A stretch of 64,000 nt of DNA from Bacillota bacterium (GCA_009773495.1 WSXW01000008.1:1-64000); one strand, 5' to 3'; positions 44,439-54,225 are shown, counted from the first letter of the stretch. The notes: a model not told the origin generated them from the letters alone. Program-made: numbers and translations.

Positions 44439-44921
44439 ATGGAGAAAAGCACCACGCGTAGACCACGGGAAACTATAGCTGAGATTGGATTGCGCCTCTT
44501 GCGCGAACGCCGTCAAACTGTGCATTATAAAGACTTCGTAGATTTCATCTTGCGTGAGCGTAACGAGATCGACAAGGCCACCCCAGAAATAATCGCCCAT
44601 GTATTAACCCAGATTAATCTCGACGCTCGCTTTATTCATATGGGCAAGGGCGTCTGGGGGCTTAAGGACTGGGCTCCGGCTACACTGAAGGCTACTCTCC
44701 ATGTCTTGCCCGGAGATCGTGAGTATCAGCCTAAACACGAAGACTACATTTTCGATGAGGAAGATACTGATTCACCGGATGACGAAAGTGAGCTCTTAGT
44801 TCCGGTTGATGATGACGAGGAAGAATTTGACGAAGACGTCGATCCCATCGACGAGGAAATCGAAGAAGAAGAAGAAGAGGATGACGACACACCAGGTGCG
44901 AACCGCCGTCGCAGAAGATAA
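44439..44921 (+). CDS. rpoE: RNA polymerase delta subunit-like protein (HARE-HTH, acidic tail)
   Basis: A 160-residue protein with an N-terminal HARE-HTH domain (about 8-80, AEIGLRLLRERRQTVHYKDFVDFIL...ARFIHMGKGVWGLKDW) and a long acidic tail (DDDEEEFDEDVDPIDEEIEEEEEEDDD), ending in a short basic run (RRRRR). This is the layout of the delta subunit of Bacillota RNA polymerase, which speeds enzyme recycling. The position directly upstream of pyrG is the same as in Bacillus. The basic C-terminal end after the acid stretch is less usual. Confidence 0.88.
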   Translation: MEKSTTRRPRETIAEIGLRLLRERRQTVHYKDFVDFILRERNEIDKATPEIIAHVLTQINLDARFIHMGKGVWGLKDWAPATLKATLHVLPGDREYQPKHEDYIFDEEDTDSPDDESELLVPVDDDEEEFDEDVDPIDEEIEEEEEEDDDTPGANRRRRR

Positions 44922-44984
44922 CTTCATCTTACCTCCGCCACTCTGTCGGCGAGCAGCAAGGTGTTGTATGGAATACGGTAATAA

Positions 44985-46673
<1,689 letters not shown>

Positions 46674-46683
46674 ATATTCGTTT

Positions 46684-46697
46684 TTCCTAGTTCCTAG
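46684..46697. repeat. Two TTCCTAG heptamers
   Basis: Two tandem TTCCTAG units just after pyrG, the same heptamer as the tandem run at 33766-33828. Confidence 0.6.
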
Positions 46698-46742
46698 CCG
46701 CCAGTTGTAAGAGTTAGAAATAAGCGCATATTGAGCAATACT

Positions 46743-46774
46743 AGTAGGGACGTGAAATTCACGTCCCTACTTTT
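46743..46774 (+). terminator. Rho-independent terminator after pyrG
   Basis: AGTAGGGACGTG pairs with CACGTCCCTACT (12 bp) around AAATT, followed by TTTT. Confidence 0.9.
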
Positions 46775-46805
46775 AGAATCAGACACAACACGTGCCCACT
46801 TAGTG

Positions 46806-46870
46806 TAGGGGCACAGCGCATGTATTACCCGCAAGCATAGCAGAGCTATGCGATAGGGCCGTGCCCTTTT
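46806..46870. repeat. Cruciform intergenic element related to the GGGCAC palindromes
   Basis: The outer arms GGGCAC (46809-46814) and GTGCCC (46861-46866) enclose an inner perfect hairpin, GCATAGC-AGA-GCTATGC (46835-46851). The outer ends, TAGGGGCAC and GTGCCCTTTT, resemble the ends of the repeat units at 62986-63550. The rest of the 46674-46965 gap shows no gene. Confidence 0.55.
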
Positions 46871-46965
46871 AACGTCGGTCCTACCGTTACCAGTAACCCG
46901 TTCCCTCTCCCCGGTCTGATTAGTGATCAGTGTAGTGATTATTCCCCCAAAGGAGGCCTCCTGCC

Positions 46966-47562
46966 ATGTCCCACTACTACACACCCAACCCCCTAACGGC
47001 ACATGATGTCAAGCTTATTGACGCCACCTTGCGTGGTCGCAAGCTATGCTTCTACACTGACACCGGCGTCTTCTCCAAATCAGCAGTGGACTATGGATCC
47101 GAAGTATTAATCGAAACCATGACCATCCCCGCTGGAGTCTCAGTTCTAGACATAGGTTGCGGCTGGGGTCCTATTGGCATCTCAGCAGCACTTCTTAACC
47201 CCACCGGCAAGGTGCTCATGGCCGATATCAACACCCGCGCCCTAGATCTCGCCGCCCGCAACATCAAACTTCATGGTGTAGAAAACGCAGAAGTAATTCA
47301 GAGCGATATTTACTCCAACCTGGCGGGCCTATGGTTTGACGTTATCCTCACCAATCCGCCCATCCGCGCCGGCAAGTCCGTTGTACATAGCATTTTCAGA
47401 GGCGCAGTGGAGCATCTTAACCCCGGCGGTAGCCTGTGGGTTGTCATCCAAAAGAAACAGGGGGCTCCCTCTGCCGAGAAAGCCTTGAAAGAACTCTTCA
47501 CCCAAGTCCACATCCGCGAACGCTCCAAGGGCTATTATGTCTTCGAGGCCTCTAACTTCTAA
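46966..47562 (+). CDS. Class I SAM-dependent methyltransferase, RsmC/RlmG-like (MTS domain)
   Basis: A 198-residue methyltransferase. The SAM-binding motif is VLDIGCGWGPIGI and the catalytic motif NPPIRAGK is the form seen in RsmC-type enzymes, which methylate guanine N2 in 16S or 23S rRNA. The N-terminal half present in enterobacterial RsmC is missing, as is usual for the short Bacillota version. The target nucleotide is not known. The ATG follows AAAGGAGG. It begins after the cruciform element and is followed by a tiny gene. Confidence 0.9.
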   Translation: MSHYYTPNPLTAHDVKLIDATLRGRKLCFYTDTGVFSKSAVDYGSEVLIETMTIPAGVSVLDIGCGWGPIGISAALLNPTGKVLMADINTRALDLAARNIKLHGVENAEVIQSDIYSNLAGLWFDVILTNPPIRAGKSVVHSIFRGAVEHLNPGGSLWVVIQKKQGAPSAEKALKELFTQVHIRERSKGYYVFEASNF

Positions 47563-47608
47563 TTTCTAACCTCAAAATGGGGTACGCTACACCCAAGGAG
47601 GTGTCTTC

Positions 47609-47716
47609 ATGGGACTATTTAACTTTCCGCAGCGACGTCGCCCTTGGTGGCGCAAACTCTGGCCTGCCCTCTCCTTTGCCGGCCTCGTTTGGCTCCGTCG
47701 CCGTTTGCGCCCGTAA
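47609..47716 (+). CDS. Small basic, tryptophan-rich peptide (35 residues), unrecognised
   Basis: A 35-codon frame starting at an ATG placed five bases after a perfect AAGGAGGTG ribosome binding site. It ends at TAA four bases before a strong hairpin. The peptide begins MGLFNFPQRRRPWWRKLWPA, has a short hydrophobic middle (LSFAGLVWL) and ends RRRLRP. It has ten arginine/lysine residues, four tryptophans and no acidic residue, so it would bind membranes or nucleic acid. I do not recognise a family. The tight package of ribosome binding site, frame and terminator argues that it is a real gene. Confidence 0.6.
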   Translation: MGLFNFPQRRRPWWRKLWPALSFAGLVWLRRRLRP

Positions 47717-47719
47717 TCA

Positions 47720-47756
47720 GCAAGAAGGGGCTGTTGCAGTAACAGCCCCTTCTTGC
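47720..47756 (+). terminator. Strong hairpin after the 35-codon gene
   Basis: GCAAGAAGGGGCTGTT pairs perfectly with AACAGCCCCTTCTTGC (16 bp) around GCAGT. There is no T tract, but position and stability fit a terminator. Confidence 0.7.
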
Positions 47757-47770
47757 GTGGTCGGGCAAGC

Positions 47771-47791
47771 GGGCACGGCAGTGCCGTGCCC
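47771..47791. repeat. REP-like palindrome, single copy
   Basis: GGGCACGGCA, one central G, then TGCCGTGCCC. It is the opposite-strand form of the palindrome core repeated at 62995-63550. It lies between the 35-codon gene and the convergent ydjG-like gene. Confidence 0.9.
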
Positions 47792-47803
47792 CGGTTCATC
47801 CTC

Positions 47804-48910
47804 CTACTGCCTCCCGAACACCATCACCAAAATCCAAATAACGAACATCACCGCCGCCACAGTCCCCGCGACCTTCCACGGGCTAACCGGGGCTTCGCCG
47901 TGCACCTCGCCGCTTTGGCCATTAACAATAAAGTTGAACAGCTTGCCCTGGTAGTAATAACCCGAGACCCACAGTGGCAACAGCGTATGCTTGTAGGTCA
48001 TCTTATCGTACGACGTACGGACCTTTAAGAACCGTACCTCGTCGCCACCAATCTTACGGGTAATATTGTGGTTCAGCCGGTCACGAATAACAATTTTACC
48101 CCGTTCCCAACCATCCTTCAGTCCAATGCCGTACTTCTCGGCCACAAAACCCGATAGATAATCCGGCTTATAGCCCACCAACTGCTTTAAGTCAAAATTA
48201 CCGACCCGTCCGCCCAGGACTTTATCCAAACGAGTTGAGGCGTGGATCAACACATCGTCAAAGAACTCCCCATGGGTACCACTAACCGGGTACCAGCGGG
48301 TCCTGCGTACCTGGCGGGTTTTGTGCACCGCCTTGCCATTTTCGGTGGTGGTGTAACTCTCGGAAACCCAGTAGTGAATGCCGCGCTGCGCAGAGTAGGC
48401 GGAATGAGTATCGGAGTCATAGGTCCAGTAGGGGATATAGATACCGCTCATGCGGTCCAACTGATGCTTGCTCTTAATATCGTTCGGGGCAAAAAATCGT
48501 CCCTTTATCCATCTGCTAAAAGACTCCCGCGCCTTTTTCTCCGGTACCTTAAAGGGCACAACAGACTCGGGGCGGATGCCAGGCAGCTCATCGCGCTTCA
48601 CTACATGGGCAGATCCGCAAAAGGAGCACAGCTGTGCCACATTGTTTTCTTCAAGCACCGTCTGTGCTCCACAGGTCTCACAATGAACGACCCTAGTCTG
48701 GCTGCCCCAGTCGGTAGAACACAACCTTTCGCCTTCAGCTAAGTCGTATTCCTTAATATCCTGATTACCGTCTTCTATGTTTACACTGTGACCACAATAG
48801 GAACAGCATAAGGCTTGCGACTCTGGCGTAAAGGCCATATCGGCCCCGCATGCAGGGCAGGGAAAACGGTCCGCATCATTTACCGCTCTCTCCATAATCT
48901 CCTCGTTCAT
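47804..48910 (-). CDS. YdjG-like zinc-ribbon membrane protein
   Basis: A 368-residue protein. Two or more zinc ribbons occupy the N-terminus (CPACGADM...CCSYCGH and CETCGAQT...CSFCGSAH, residues about 18-105). A large middle region follows (about 120-335, MSGIYIPYWTYDSDTHSAYSAQRG) and then a single C-terminal membrane segment (about 345-366, VAGTVAAVMFVIWILVMVFG). This fits the TFIIB-type zinc-ribbon proteins such as Bacillus YdjG. As in Bacillus, the neighbouring gene encodes an SPFH protein (YdjI-like). In Bacillus this group is tied to the PspA membrane-stress response; no pspA is in this window. Confidence 0.8.
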   Translation of the reverse strand: MNEEIMERAVNDADRFPCPACGADMAFTPESQALCCSYCGHSVNIEDGNQDIKEYDLAEGERLCSTDWGSQTRVVHCETCGAQTVLEENNVAQLCSFCGSAHVVKRDELPGIRPESVVPFKVPEKKARESFSRWIKGRFFAPNDIKSKHQLDRMSGIYIPYWTYDSDTHSAYSAQRGIHYWVSESYTTTENGKAVHKTRQVRRTRWYPVSGTHGEFFDDVLIHASTRLDKVLGGRVGNFDLKQLVGYKPDYLSGFVAEKYGIGLKDGWERGKIVIRDRLNHNITRKIGGDEVRFLKVRTSYDKMTYKHTLLPLWVSGYYYQGKLFNFIVNGQSGEVHGEAPVSPWKVAGTVAAVMFVIWILVMVFGRQ

Positions 48911-48920
48911 TCTCTATCTC

Positions 48921-50015
48921 CTACTCGAACTTATTGCCGCACTGTGGGCAGAAGTTTATATCCGACTTAGACTCTAAACCGCACTGCCCGCATTTTTTGA
49001 CCGGGTTCATATTGGTACCGCAACCCCCGCAGAACTTAAAGTCAGTGGGAACTTGCGCTTGGCACTTAGGGCAGGCGAGAGCAGCCGCGGTAGGAGCAGT
49101 TGCTGGTACAACAGCTGGTGTTGGCTGAGGCTGTGGTTGCTGCGGGGCTTGCTGGGGTTGAGTAAATGCTCCCACCATCATCTGGCCGAGTCCCACACCC
49201 GCGCCCAAGCCTACGCCCGCACCGGCCGTACCGCCGCCTTCGTTGCGGGCCGCCTCGCGGATTGCCTCAGCAGCCTGGTACTGAGCGTATTTGTTCATAT
49301 CCCCTATGATCCCCATCGAAGTGCGCCTGTCGAGCACTTCCTCCACCTCCTTGGGTAGAGAAATGTTCTCTACTACGAAAGAGGCCACCTCCAGGCCAAA
49401 CTCCCCAAAACGCGGGCCCATCTTATGGCGTGCCTGTTCACCTAGCTCATCATAATGCATAGCTAGGTCTAGCGCCGGAATTTTGGATTCAGCCACGAGG
49501 TCAGTCATGCCCGAGATGATCATACCTCTGAGTTGGCCAGCGATATCCTGAGTCTGAAAGGTGGAGCTAGTACCAAACAGCTCCTTCAGGAACTTCGCTG
49601 GGTCTGTCACCCTATAAGAGTAAATACCGAAAGCGCGCAACCGCAGCATGCCAAACTCTTGGTCGCGCATCATAATCGGGTTAGCAGTGCCCCACTTCTG
49701 GTTAGTAAACTGCTTAGTATTTATAAAGTACACTTCAGCCTTAAAGGGAGAATTAAAACCATACTTCCAAGAACGTAGCTTGGTCATAATCGGCATATTC
49801 TCAGTGGTAAGCTCGTACCTGCCCGGTGAGAACACGTCGGCAATCTGCCCCTCATTAACAAATATCGCTGTCTGGGACTCCCTAACGGTCAACTGTGCGC
49901 CCATCTTAATCTCGTTGCCCTGAACAGGGAAACGATACACCAACGTATCCGTGGTATGGTCGGTCCACTCAATTACCTCTATAAACTGACCGCGGATAAA
50001 CTTAAACAACCCCAT
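48921..50015 (-). CDS. YdjI-like SPFH-domain protein with C-terminal zinc ribbons
   Basis: A 364-residue protein. The SPFH (band 7-like) domain spans about 20-215 (GAQLTVRESQTAIFVNEGQIADVFSPGRYELTTENMP). A Gly/Ala/Gln/Pro-rich linker (about 265-320) and two C-terminal zinc ribbons (CPKCQAQVPTDFKFCGGCG and CGQCGLESKSDINFCPQCG) follow. This is the family once annotated as virion-core-like and typified by Bacillus YdjI, a cytoplasmic protein recruited to membranes. It is encoded ten bases upstream of the ydjG-like gene, in one operon. Confidence 0.85.
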   Translation of the reverse strand: MGLFKFIRGQFIEVIEWTDHTTDTLVYRFPVQGNEIKMGAQLTVRESQTAIFVNEGQIADVFSPGRYELTTENMPIMTKLRSWKYGFNSPFKAEVYFINTKQFTNQKWGTANPIMMRDQEFGMLRLRAFGIYSYRVTDPAKFLKELFGTSSTFQTQDIAGQLRGMIISGMTDLVAESKIPALDLAMHYDELGEQARHKMGPRFGEFGLEVASFVVENISLPKEVEEVLDRRTSMGIIGDMNKYAQYQAAEAIREAARNEGGGTAGAGVGLGAGVGLGQMMVGAFTQPQQAPQQPQPQPTPAVVPATAPTAAALACPKCQAQVPTDFKFCGGCGTNMNPVKKCGQCGLESKSDINFCPQCGNKFE

Positions 50016-50117
50016 CAGGCATACCTCCCTAGCGAAATGCTCTGTCGTTTCATTAATATCAACCTAGCCAATAATGATACGACTTTATAGGGGAAAGGTT
50101 TCAGGTTCCGTCCTCTT

Positions 50118-50861
50118 TTACTTCTTCCCCACCGTAGCTACATACACTACAAAATCATTATCTCCGTCTAAGCCGAGCAGCGGGTTAAGCGCGTCATCGT
50201 TAAACGCTGCGATAGCGCACACGCCAGCCTCAATAACCTCAGCCGCCAGGTACAAATTCTGGCAGGCGTGCCCGGCATCGAGATGCATATACCTGTAGCC
50301 CCGCTCGCCATAGCGCCATTCCATCCTATAGGCATCGGCCGCCCAAAAGAAGGTTATGGCACTCGTACCCACAAAAGGTTGCCCCAAGCAAGCAGCAGTA
50401 AGCTGCTCATCCCAACCCGGGTTCGTGTCGAGCACAATGAGCTTATGCTCAATCGCCTTATACCTATAGAGCCCGGGCACAAGCCCTTCAACCCTGTTAA
50501 CCAGCAAGTAGGTTTCTAAGCAATGGCGAGAGCCAGCTGACGGTGCCGTCCTAAGCGTCGCCGGCCTATTGGTAACCTGCTTTACGCCCTGTGTCGTCCA
50601 TAGCAAGTAGGTGAGCTCATCCATCGTTAATGATTCCTCGGAGTACTTACGCATGCTTTTGCGTTCCACAATAGCAGTCAATAAGTCATAGCTCTTAATA
50701 TTTAGATCCTCTGGTTGAGGTAAGTCGATGACCTGCTTGCCCTCGTTAAAAGCCTGCTCTAACGGAGGCTGGGGGAGCTCCTTAGTCTGATCAGACTCCG
50801 GGAGGTACTGGTACTTCGTCTTCTCCATAAACTCCTTGCCAATAACGCGCTTCATTCGCAA
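50118..50861 (-). CDS. SagB/ThcOx-type nitroreductase-fold oxidoreductase
   Basis: A 247-residue flavin enzyme of the nitroreductase fold: IVERKSMRKYSEESLTMDELTYLLWTTQGVK, then RTAPSAGSRHCLETYLLV, then MHLDAGHACQNLYLAAEVIEAGVCAIAAFNDD. These mark the SagB/ThcOx subfamily. In thiopeptide and thiazole/oxazole peptide clusters SagB oxidises azolines, but most stand-alone members such as this have no known substrate. No precursor peptide or cyclodehydratase gene is nearby. Start is uncertain: TTG at 50861 is better spaced from AAAGGATG than the ATG at 50855. Confidence 0.85.
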   Translation of the reverse strand: MRMKRVIGKEFMEKTKYQYLPESDQTKELPQPPLEQAFNEGKQVIDLPQPEDLNIKSYDLLTAIVERKSMRKYSEESLTMDELTYLLWTTQGVKQVTNRPATLRTAPSAGSRHCLETYLLVNRVEGLVPGLYRYKAIEHKLIVLDTNPGWDEQLTAACLGQPFVGTSAITFFWAADAYRMEWRYGERGYRYMHLDAGHACQNLYLAAEVIEAGVCAIAAFNDDALNPLLGLDGDNDFVVYVATVGKK

Positions 50862-50947
50862 TCAGAACACATCCTTTAAGTTCATTCGCTATACTAACTA
50901 TTATACACCACTATGGCAAACTCACCTAGGCAGGCAGCGGAAGATAG

Positions 50948-50982
50948 AACAAGAGCCCTTGCGGCCCGCAAAGGCTCTTGTT
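50948..50982 (-). terminator. Terminator of the phosphohexomutase gene
   Basis: AACAAGAGCC...TTGCGG pairs with CGCAA...GGCTCTTGTT, directly after the stop codon of the minus-strand gene. On that strand it ends in CTTGTTCT. Confidence 0.7.
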
Positions 50983-50983
50983 G

Positions 50984-52396
50984 CTAGTCGGCGTACTCCC
51001 AGGGTATCTGTACATTAGGGCAAATACCTGAGAACACCGTGTTGAAAATAGAAACATACTCCCGTAGGAGTTCAGGCGTTCGCGCTTCGCAGCGGGTAAC
51101 AATGATGGGGCCAGTGTTAGAACAACGGAAAAGTCCCCAGCCGTGTGGGAAGAGTACCCGCACGCCGTCGATGGTGATCGTCTCGTAGGTCTTGCCTAGT
51201 TCCTCCCGCAGGCGGTCGACGACTGCGAACTTGATGTCGTCGGGGCAAGGTATGCGTACTTCGGCCGTACTATAATACTTAGGAATTTCGGCAATAAGCT
51301 CGGAGAGCTTGGAGTCGGTATGAGAGAGAAGGCGTAGGAGCCGACCGCTGGCGTAGAGAGCATCGTCAAAGCCGTAGTACTCATCGGCGAAGAAAATGTG
51401 CCCGGACATTTCGCCAGTGAAGACGGCACCGACTTCGCGCATGCGGGCCTTGATGAGGGAATGGCCGGTTTTGCAGAACTCGGGCTTGCCGCCGAGGCGT
51501 TCAATTTCGTCTATTAGCGATTGAGAGCATTTGACCTCTACTAAGCAGGTGGTGCCTGGATATTTGGGGAGTATCTCGCGCCAGAAGAGAGCCATAAGGG
51601 TATCTCCCCAAATGACATTGCCATTATCGTCTACTACGCCGATGCGGTCGCCGTCGCCGTCAAACCCTATGCCAAGGTCTGCGCCTTCGGCTAACACTCG
51701 GGCGCGAAGGTCTATGAGATTTTTGGTCTTGGTGGGGTCGGCCTCGTGGTTAGGGAAGGTGCCATCGGGGGTGAAATAGAGGGGGAGGTAGTCAATGCCG
51801 AGGGCTTGCAGGAATTGTTCGGTTAAAGGGCCGGAGGCGCCGTTGCCGCAATCTACTACGGCCTTGAGCTTGCGGGGGCCTAGCTGTATCTTTGCGGTTA
51901 AAGTTCGTATATAAGGAGCGGCGATATCGTAATCCTCGTGGAGATCGAGGCGCTCTATGCTCTCGGCTGTGGCGGCCACCTCCTCTGAGCTTAGGCTCTC
52001 GGCTATATGGCGGATGCGCTGGATTTCTGCACCGTGGATAGTGGCCGGACCTAGGTTTACCTTCATGCCGTTATCGGGTGGGGGGTTATGGCTGGCGGTA
52101 ACCATAATACCTGCATCTAGGCCGAGATGCTTAGTGGCGTAGTAGAAGGCCGGGGTAGTTACCATACCGATATCAATAAGGTGCATCTGACGCGCAAGGG
52201 CTACGTCGCAAATGGTAGAACTAATGCGGGGAGAACTAAGGCGGCAGTCGCGGGCGACTATCATGGAAGTGCGGTTGTGGCCTTGGAAGTAGGTAATGAT
52301 GGCGTGAGTTAGTTGGCGCAGGTCGGCCTCGCTAAAGTCCTGCTCCGCTGAGCCACGGATATCGTATTCGCGGAAAATCTGTGGGTTAAGGGGCAT
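50984..52396 (-). CDS. Phosphomannomutase/phosphoglucomutase
   Basis: A 470-residue alpha-D-phosphohexomutase. The phosphoserine loop is TASHNP with S102, the magnesium loop is GFDGDGDRIG, the sugar-specificity loop GEMSGHIFF, and the phosphate-binding loop RCSNTGPIIVTRCEA. GEMSGH is usual for enzymes acting on both mannose and glucose phosphates (AlgC/ManB group). It would provide sugar phosphates for envelope polysaccharides. It is monocistronic on the minus strand. The ATG follows GAGAGGAGACAAGCCCT. Confidence 0.93.
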   Translation of the reverse strand: MPLNPQIFREYDIRGSAEQDFSEADLRQLTHAIITYFQGHNRTSMIVARDCRLSSPRISSTICDVALARQMHLIDIGMVTTPAFYYATKHLGLDAGIMVTASHNPPPDNGMKVNLGPATIHGAEIQRIRHIAESLSSEEVAATAESIERLDLHEDYDIAAPYIRTLTAKIQLGPRKLKAVVDCGNGASGPLTEQFLQALGIDYLPLYFTPDGTFPNHEADPTKTKNLIDLRARVLAEGADLGIGFDGDGDRIGVVDDNGNVIWGDTLMALFWREILPKYPGTTCLVEVKCSQSLIDEIERLGGKPEFCKTGHSLIKARMREVGAVFTGEMSGHIFFADEYYGFDDALYASGRLLRLLSHTDSKLSELIAEIPKYYSTAEVRIPCPDDIKFAVVDRLREELGKTYETITIDGVRVLFPHGWGLFRCSNTGPIIVTRCEARTPELLREYVSIFNTVFSGICPNVQIPWEYAD

Positions 52397-52570
52397 AGGG
52401 CTTGTCTCCTCTCAAGTTCCTGTTCTTCAAGTGTTCGACATTAGGGAGACAAACCCATGCTAAGCGATTGTCGGCGAAAAAATATTTCAGTCATCGACTT
52501 ATTTCGACACTTTATTGATTAACGAATCTGTTAAAATGCTCTCATAGTAGAATGCGGTGGGGAGGCTTGT

Positions 52571-52642
52571 ATGAGGGTCATTAAACAAGTGGTAGCTATG
52601 CTGTTGGCGTTGTGGTACAGGAGTAAATCTGCTGGTATCTAA
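52571..52642 (+). CDS. Very small hydrophobic peptide (23 residues), unrecognised
   Basis: A 23-codon frame starting MRVIKQVVAMLLALWYRSKS. GGGGAGG lies eight bases before the ATG, and a perfect hairpin terminator begins seven bases after the TAA. The upstream region is AT-rich, with TAAAAT (about 52535) and TAGAAT as possible -10 elements. The peptide has a short hydrophobic centre and basic ends. No family is recognised; a leader peptide or a small membrane peptide are both possible. The rest of the 52397-52697 gap holds nothing else I can support. Confidence 0.45.
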   Translation: MRVIKQVVAMLLALWYRSKSAGI

Positions 52643-52648
52643 GAACTT

Positions 52649-52679
52649 GCCAAAGGCAGCCCATCGGGCTGCCTTTGGC
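52649..52679. terminator. Terminator between the 23-codon gene and the CtpA-type gene
   Basis: GCCAAAGGCAGCCC pairs with GGGCTGCCTTTGGC around ATC, between convergent genes. Confidence 0.85.
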
Positions 52680-52697
52680 TTGGGATAGAGCCATCCC

Positions 52698-54071
52698 TTA
52701 TCTCGCCATCTCCAGTATCTTCTCCACAGCTGCTGCTAACTGCGCATCCCTTAAGATCGGCGCCCGGATTAGCTTGGCATTAATTTTCTCTATAACCTCA
52801 AATGTCGCAACTCCGTCCGCATTCAAGCCCTCGCTGTGCTGGAACTTAATCAAGGCCCTCCGCGTGACCGGGCCAAAGTACTTAGTCGTGCTCCCCTCAA
52901 AGAACCCTAGCACTCTCAGCGCCGCCTGCAACTTTCGCACTTCTTCGCTGGTCATGCCGTACTTTAGAGTAGTAAAAGGGGAAATGAGCTCCGCAAGCGG
53001 CAGCAAGTACTCTGGCCCTGCATCATCCACCCACACATCGGGGTCTAAGCCTATGCCATCTATCTCTCGCCCCAAGGGGGTGAGATACCCTACAACAGTA
53101 AACTTATAGCCCCCCAGCTCCTTGCCTAAGGAGAACACACTTTGGGCTACTCCCTTGCCGAAAGTCCTGGTTCCGATTACTACACCGCTTTTGCTGTCCT
53201 GTATGCCTCCGAGCAGTAATTCGGCAGCGCTTGCGGTCCCGTTGTTTACTAGCACCACTAGGGGCTTATCTGGCCCGGGACCAGGGCTATAAATACCCGC
53301 GTGCTGCCCACCCTGTGATACCTCAACCATTAGGGGTCCCTCTTTCACAAAGAAGGGGGCAATATCCATTAGGCTATCCAATAGTCCTCCCGGACAACCC
53401 CGTAGGTCTAAGATCAGGCCCTTAGTTCCTGCTAAGTCCTTTAAAGCCTCTTCAATATCGTCTTTGAGGCTCTCGCCAAATATTTCTATGTCTATGTAGC
53501 CGATATTCCCCTCGATAATCTTCCACTCAGCAGAAGGCGCAACAACAGCCCCACGCGTAACCTCTATGGTTTGAAGCGTATCGACCGTGCCTCGGTAGAA
53601 GGAGAGAGAGACAGCAGTACCTTCCTTGCCACGCACCAGCTCGGTTAGCTTGCTGAGACCTATATGGCGCGTATCCGTATCTTCAACGAACAGGATAATA
53701 TCGCCAGCCTTTAGCCCTGCTTTAGCAGCGGGGCTATTTCTAAATACCCGCGTAATCAGCACCCCATTAGGGTGTGGTTCTAAACCAACACCAATCCCCA
53801 CATAGGCACCCGTGGTATGCTGGATGAACCCGTCATAGTTCTGCGGGGGCAAGTACTGCGCGTAAGGGTCATCAAGCGCCTCCATAATACCCTTGAGCGC
53901 ACCCCTAATAAGCGTAGCAGCATCAACCTCGCGCCAATACTGTGCCTGCACAACCCGCAGCACATTAGTCACAACCCCAAAAACATCATCCGCTCCAGCC
54001 CACGGCTGAAACACAAACATACCCAAAACCGCAACTACAACCAACCCCGCCCAAAACCTTCTGCTCCTCAT
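52698..54071 (-). CDS. S41-family C-terminal processing protease with PDZ and peptidoglycan-binding domains
   Basis: A 457-residue exported protease. Residues about 6-28 are a signal/anchor segment (FWAGLVVVAVLGMFVFQPWAGA), about 75-165 a PDZ domain (GVGIGVGLEPHPNGVLITRVFRNSPAAKAGLKAGDII), and about 175-360 the S41 catalytic domain. The nucleophile serine is in NNGTASAAELL and the lysine in GTRTFGKG. The C-terminus (about 380-440) is a peptidoglycan-binding-1-like repeat. CtpA/CtpB enzymes process envelope and sporulation proteins. The ATG at 54071 follows GGAGGAGG; an in-frame ATG at 54089 is inside that site. Confidence 0.92.
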   Translation of the reverse strand: MRSRRFWAGLVVVAVLGMFVFQPWAGADDVFGVVTNVLRVVQAQYWREVDAATLIRGALKGIMEALDDPYAQYLPPQNYDGFIQHTTGAYVGIGVGLEPHPNGVLITRVFRNSPAAKAGLKAGDIILFVEDTDTRHIGLSKLTELVRGKEGTAVSLSFYRGTVDTLQTIEVTRGAVVAPSAEWKIIEGNIGYIDIEIFGESLKDDIEEALKDLAGTKGLILDLRGCPGGLLDSLMDIAPFFVKEGPLMVEVSQGGQHAGIYSPGPGPDKPLVVLVNNGTASAAELLLGGIQDSKSGVVIGTRTFGKGVAQSVFSLGKELGGYKFTVVGYLTPLGREIDGIGLDPDVWVDDAGPEYLLPLAELISPFTTLKYGMTSEEVRKLQAALRVLGFFEGSTTKYFGPVTRRALIKFQHSEGLNADGVATFEVIEKINAKLIRAPILRDAQLAAAVEKILEMAR

Positions 54072-54160
54072 CCTCGTCGCCTCCTCCATCTCTTATCCAT
54101 TCTGCGCCCTAGTCCACTTTCCTTGTTGATTAAGAGGATTTACGTATGGAGCGCCGAAGT

Positions 54161-54225
54161 AGAAAGGACACGTAGAGCCTGATATACCTGATTAAACTGA
54201 TTATTTCTGATGGGGGGGGGGGGGG
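54161..54225. repeat. CTGAT-type dispersed repeat ending in a G14 homopolymer
   Basis: AGAAAGGACACGTAGAGCCT, then GATATACCTGATTAAACTGA, matches the elements at 34881 and 40221. It is followed at 54212-54225 by fourteen consecutive G residues, the longest homopolymer I see in the window. Confidence 0.75.

Noticed and set aside
47577-47954. A 125-codon open frame covering the small-peptide gene, its hairpin and the convergent ydjG-like gene end
   Set aside because: It reads through a strong hairpin and a REP-like palindrome and lies opposite a well-supported gene; the 35-codon frame with AAGGAGGTG is the better call.
50118-50861. Ribosomal peptide (azole) biosynthesis cluster around the SagB-type enzyme
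   Set aside because: No cyclodehydratase, precursor peptide or exporter gene is adjacent; stand-alone SagB/ThcOx members are common.
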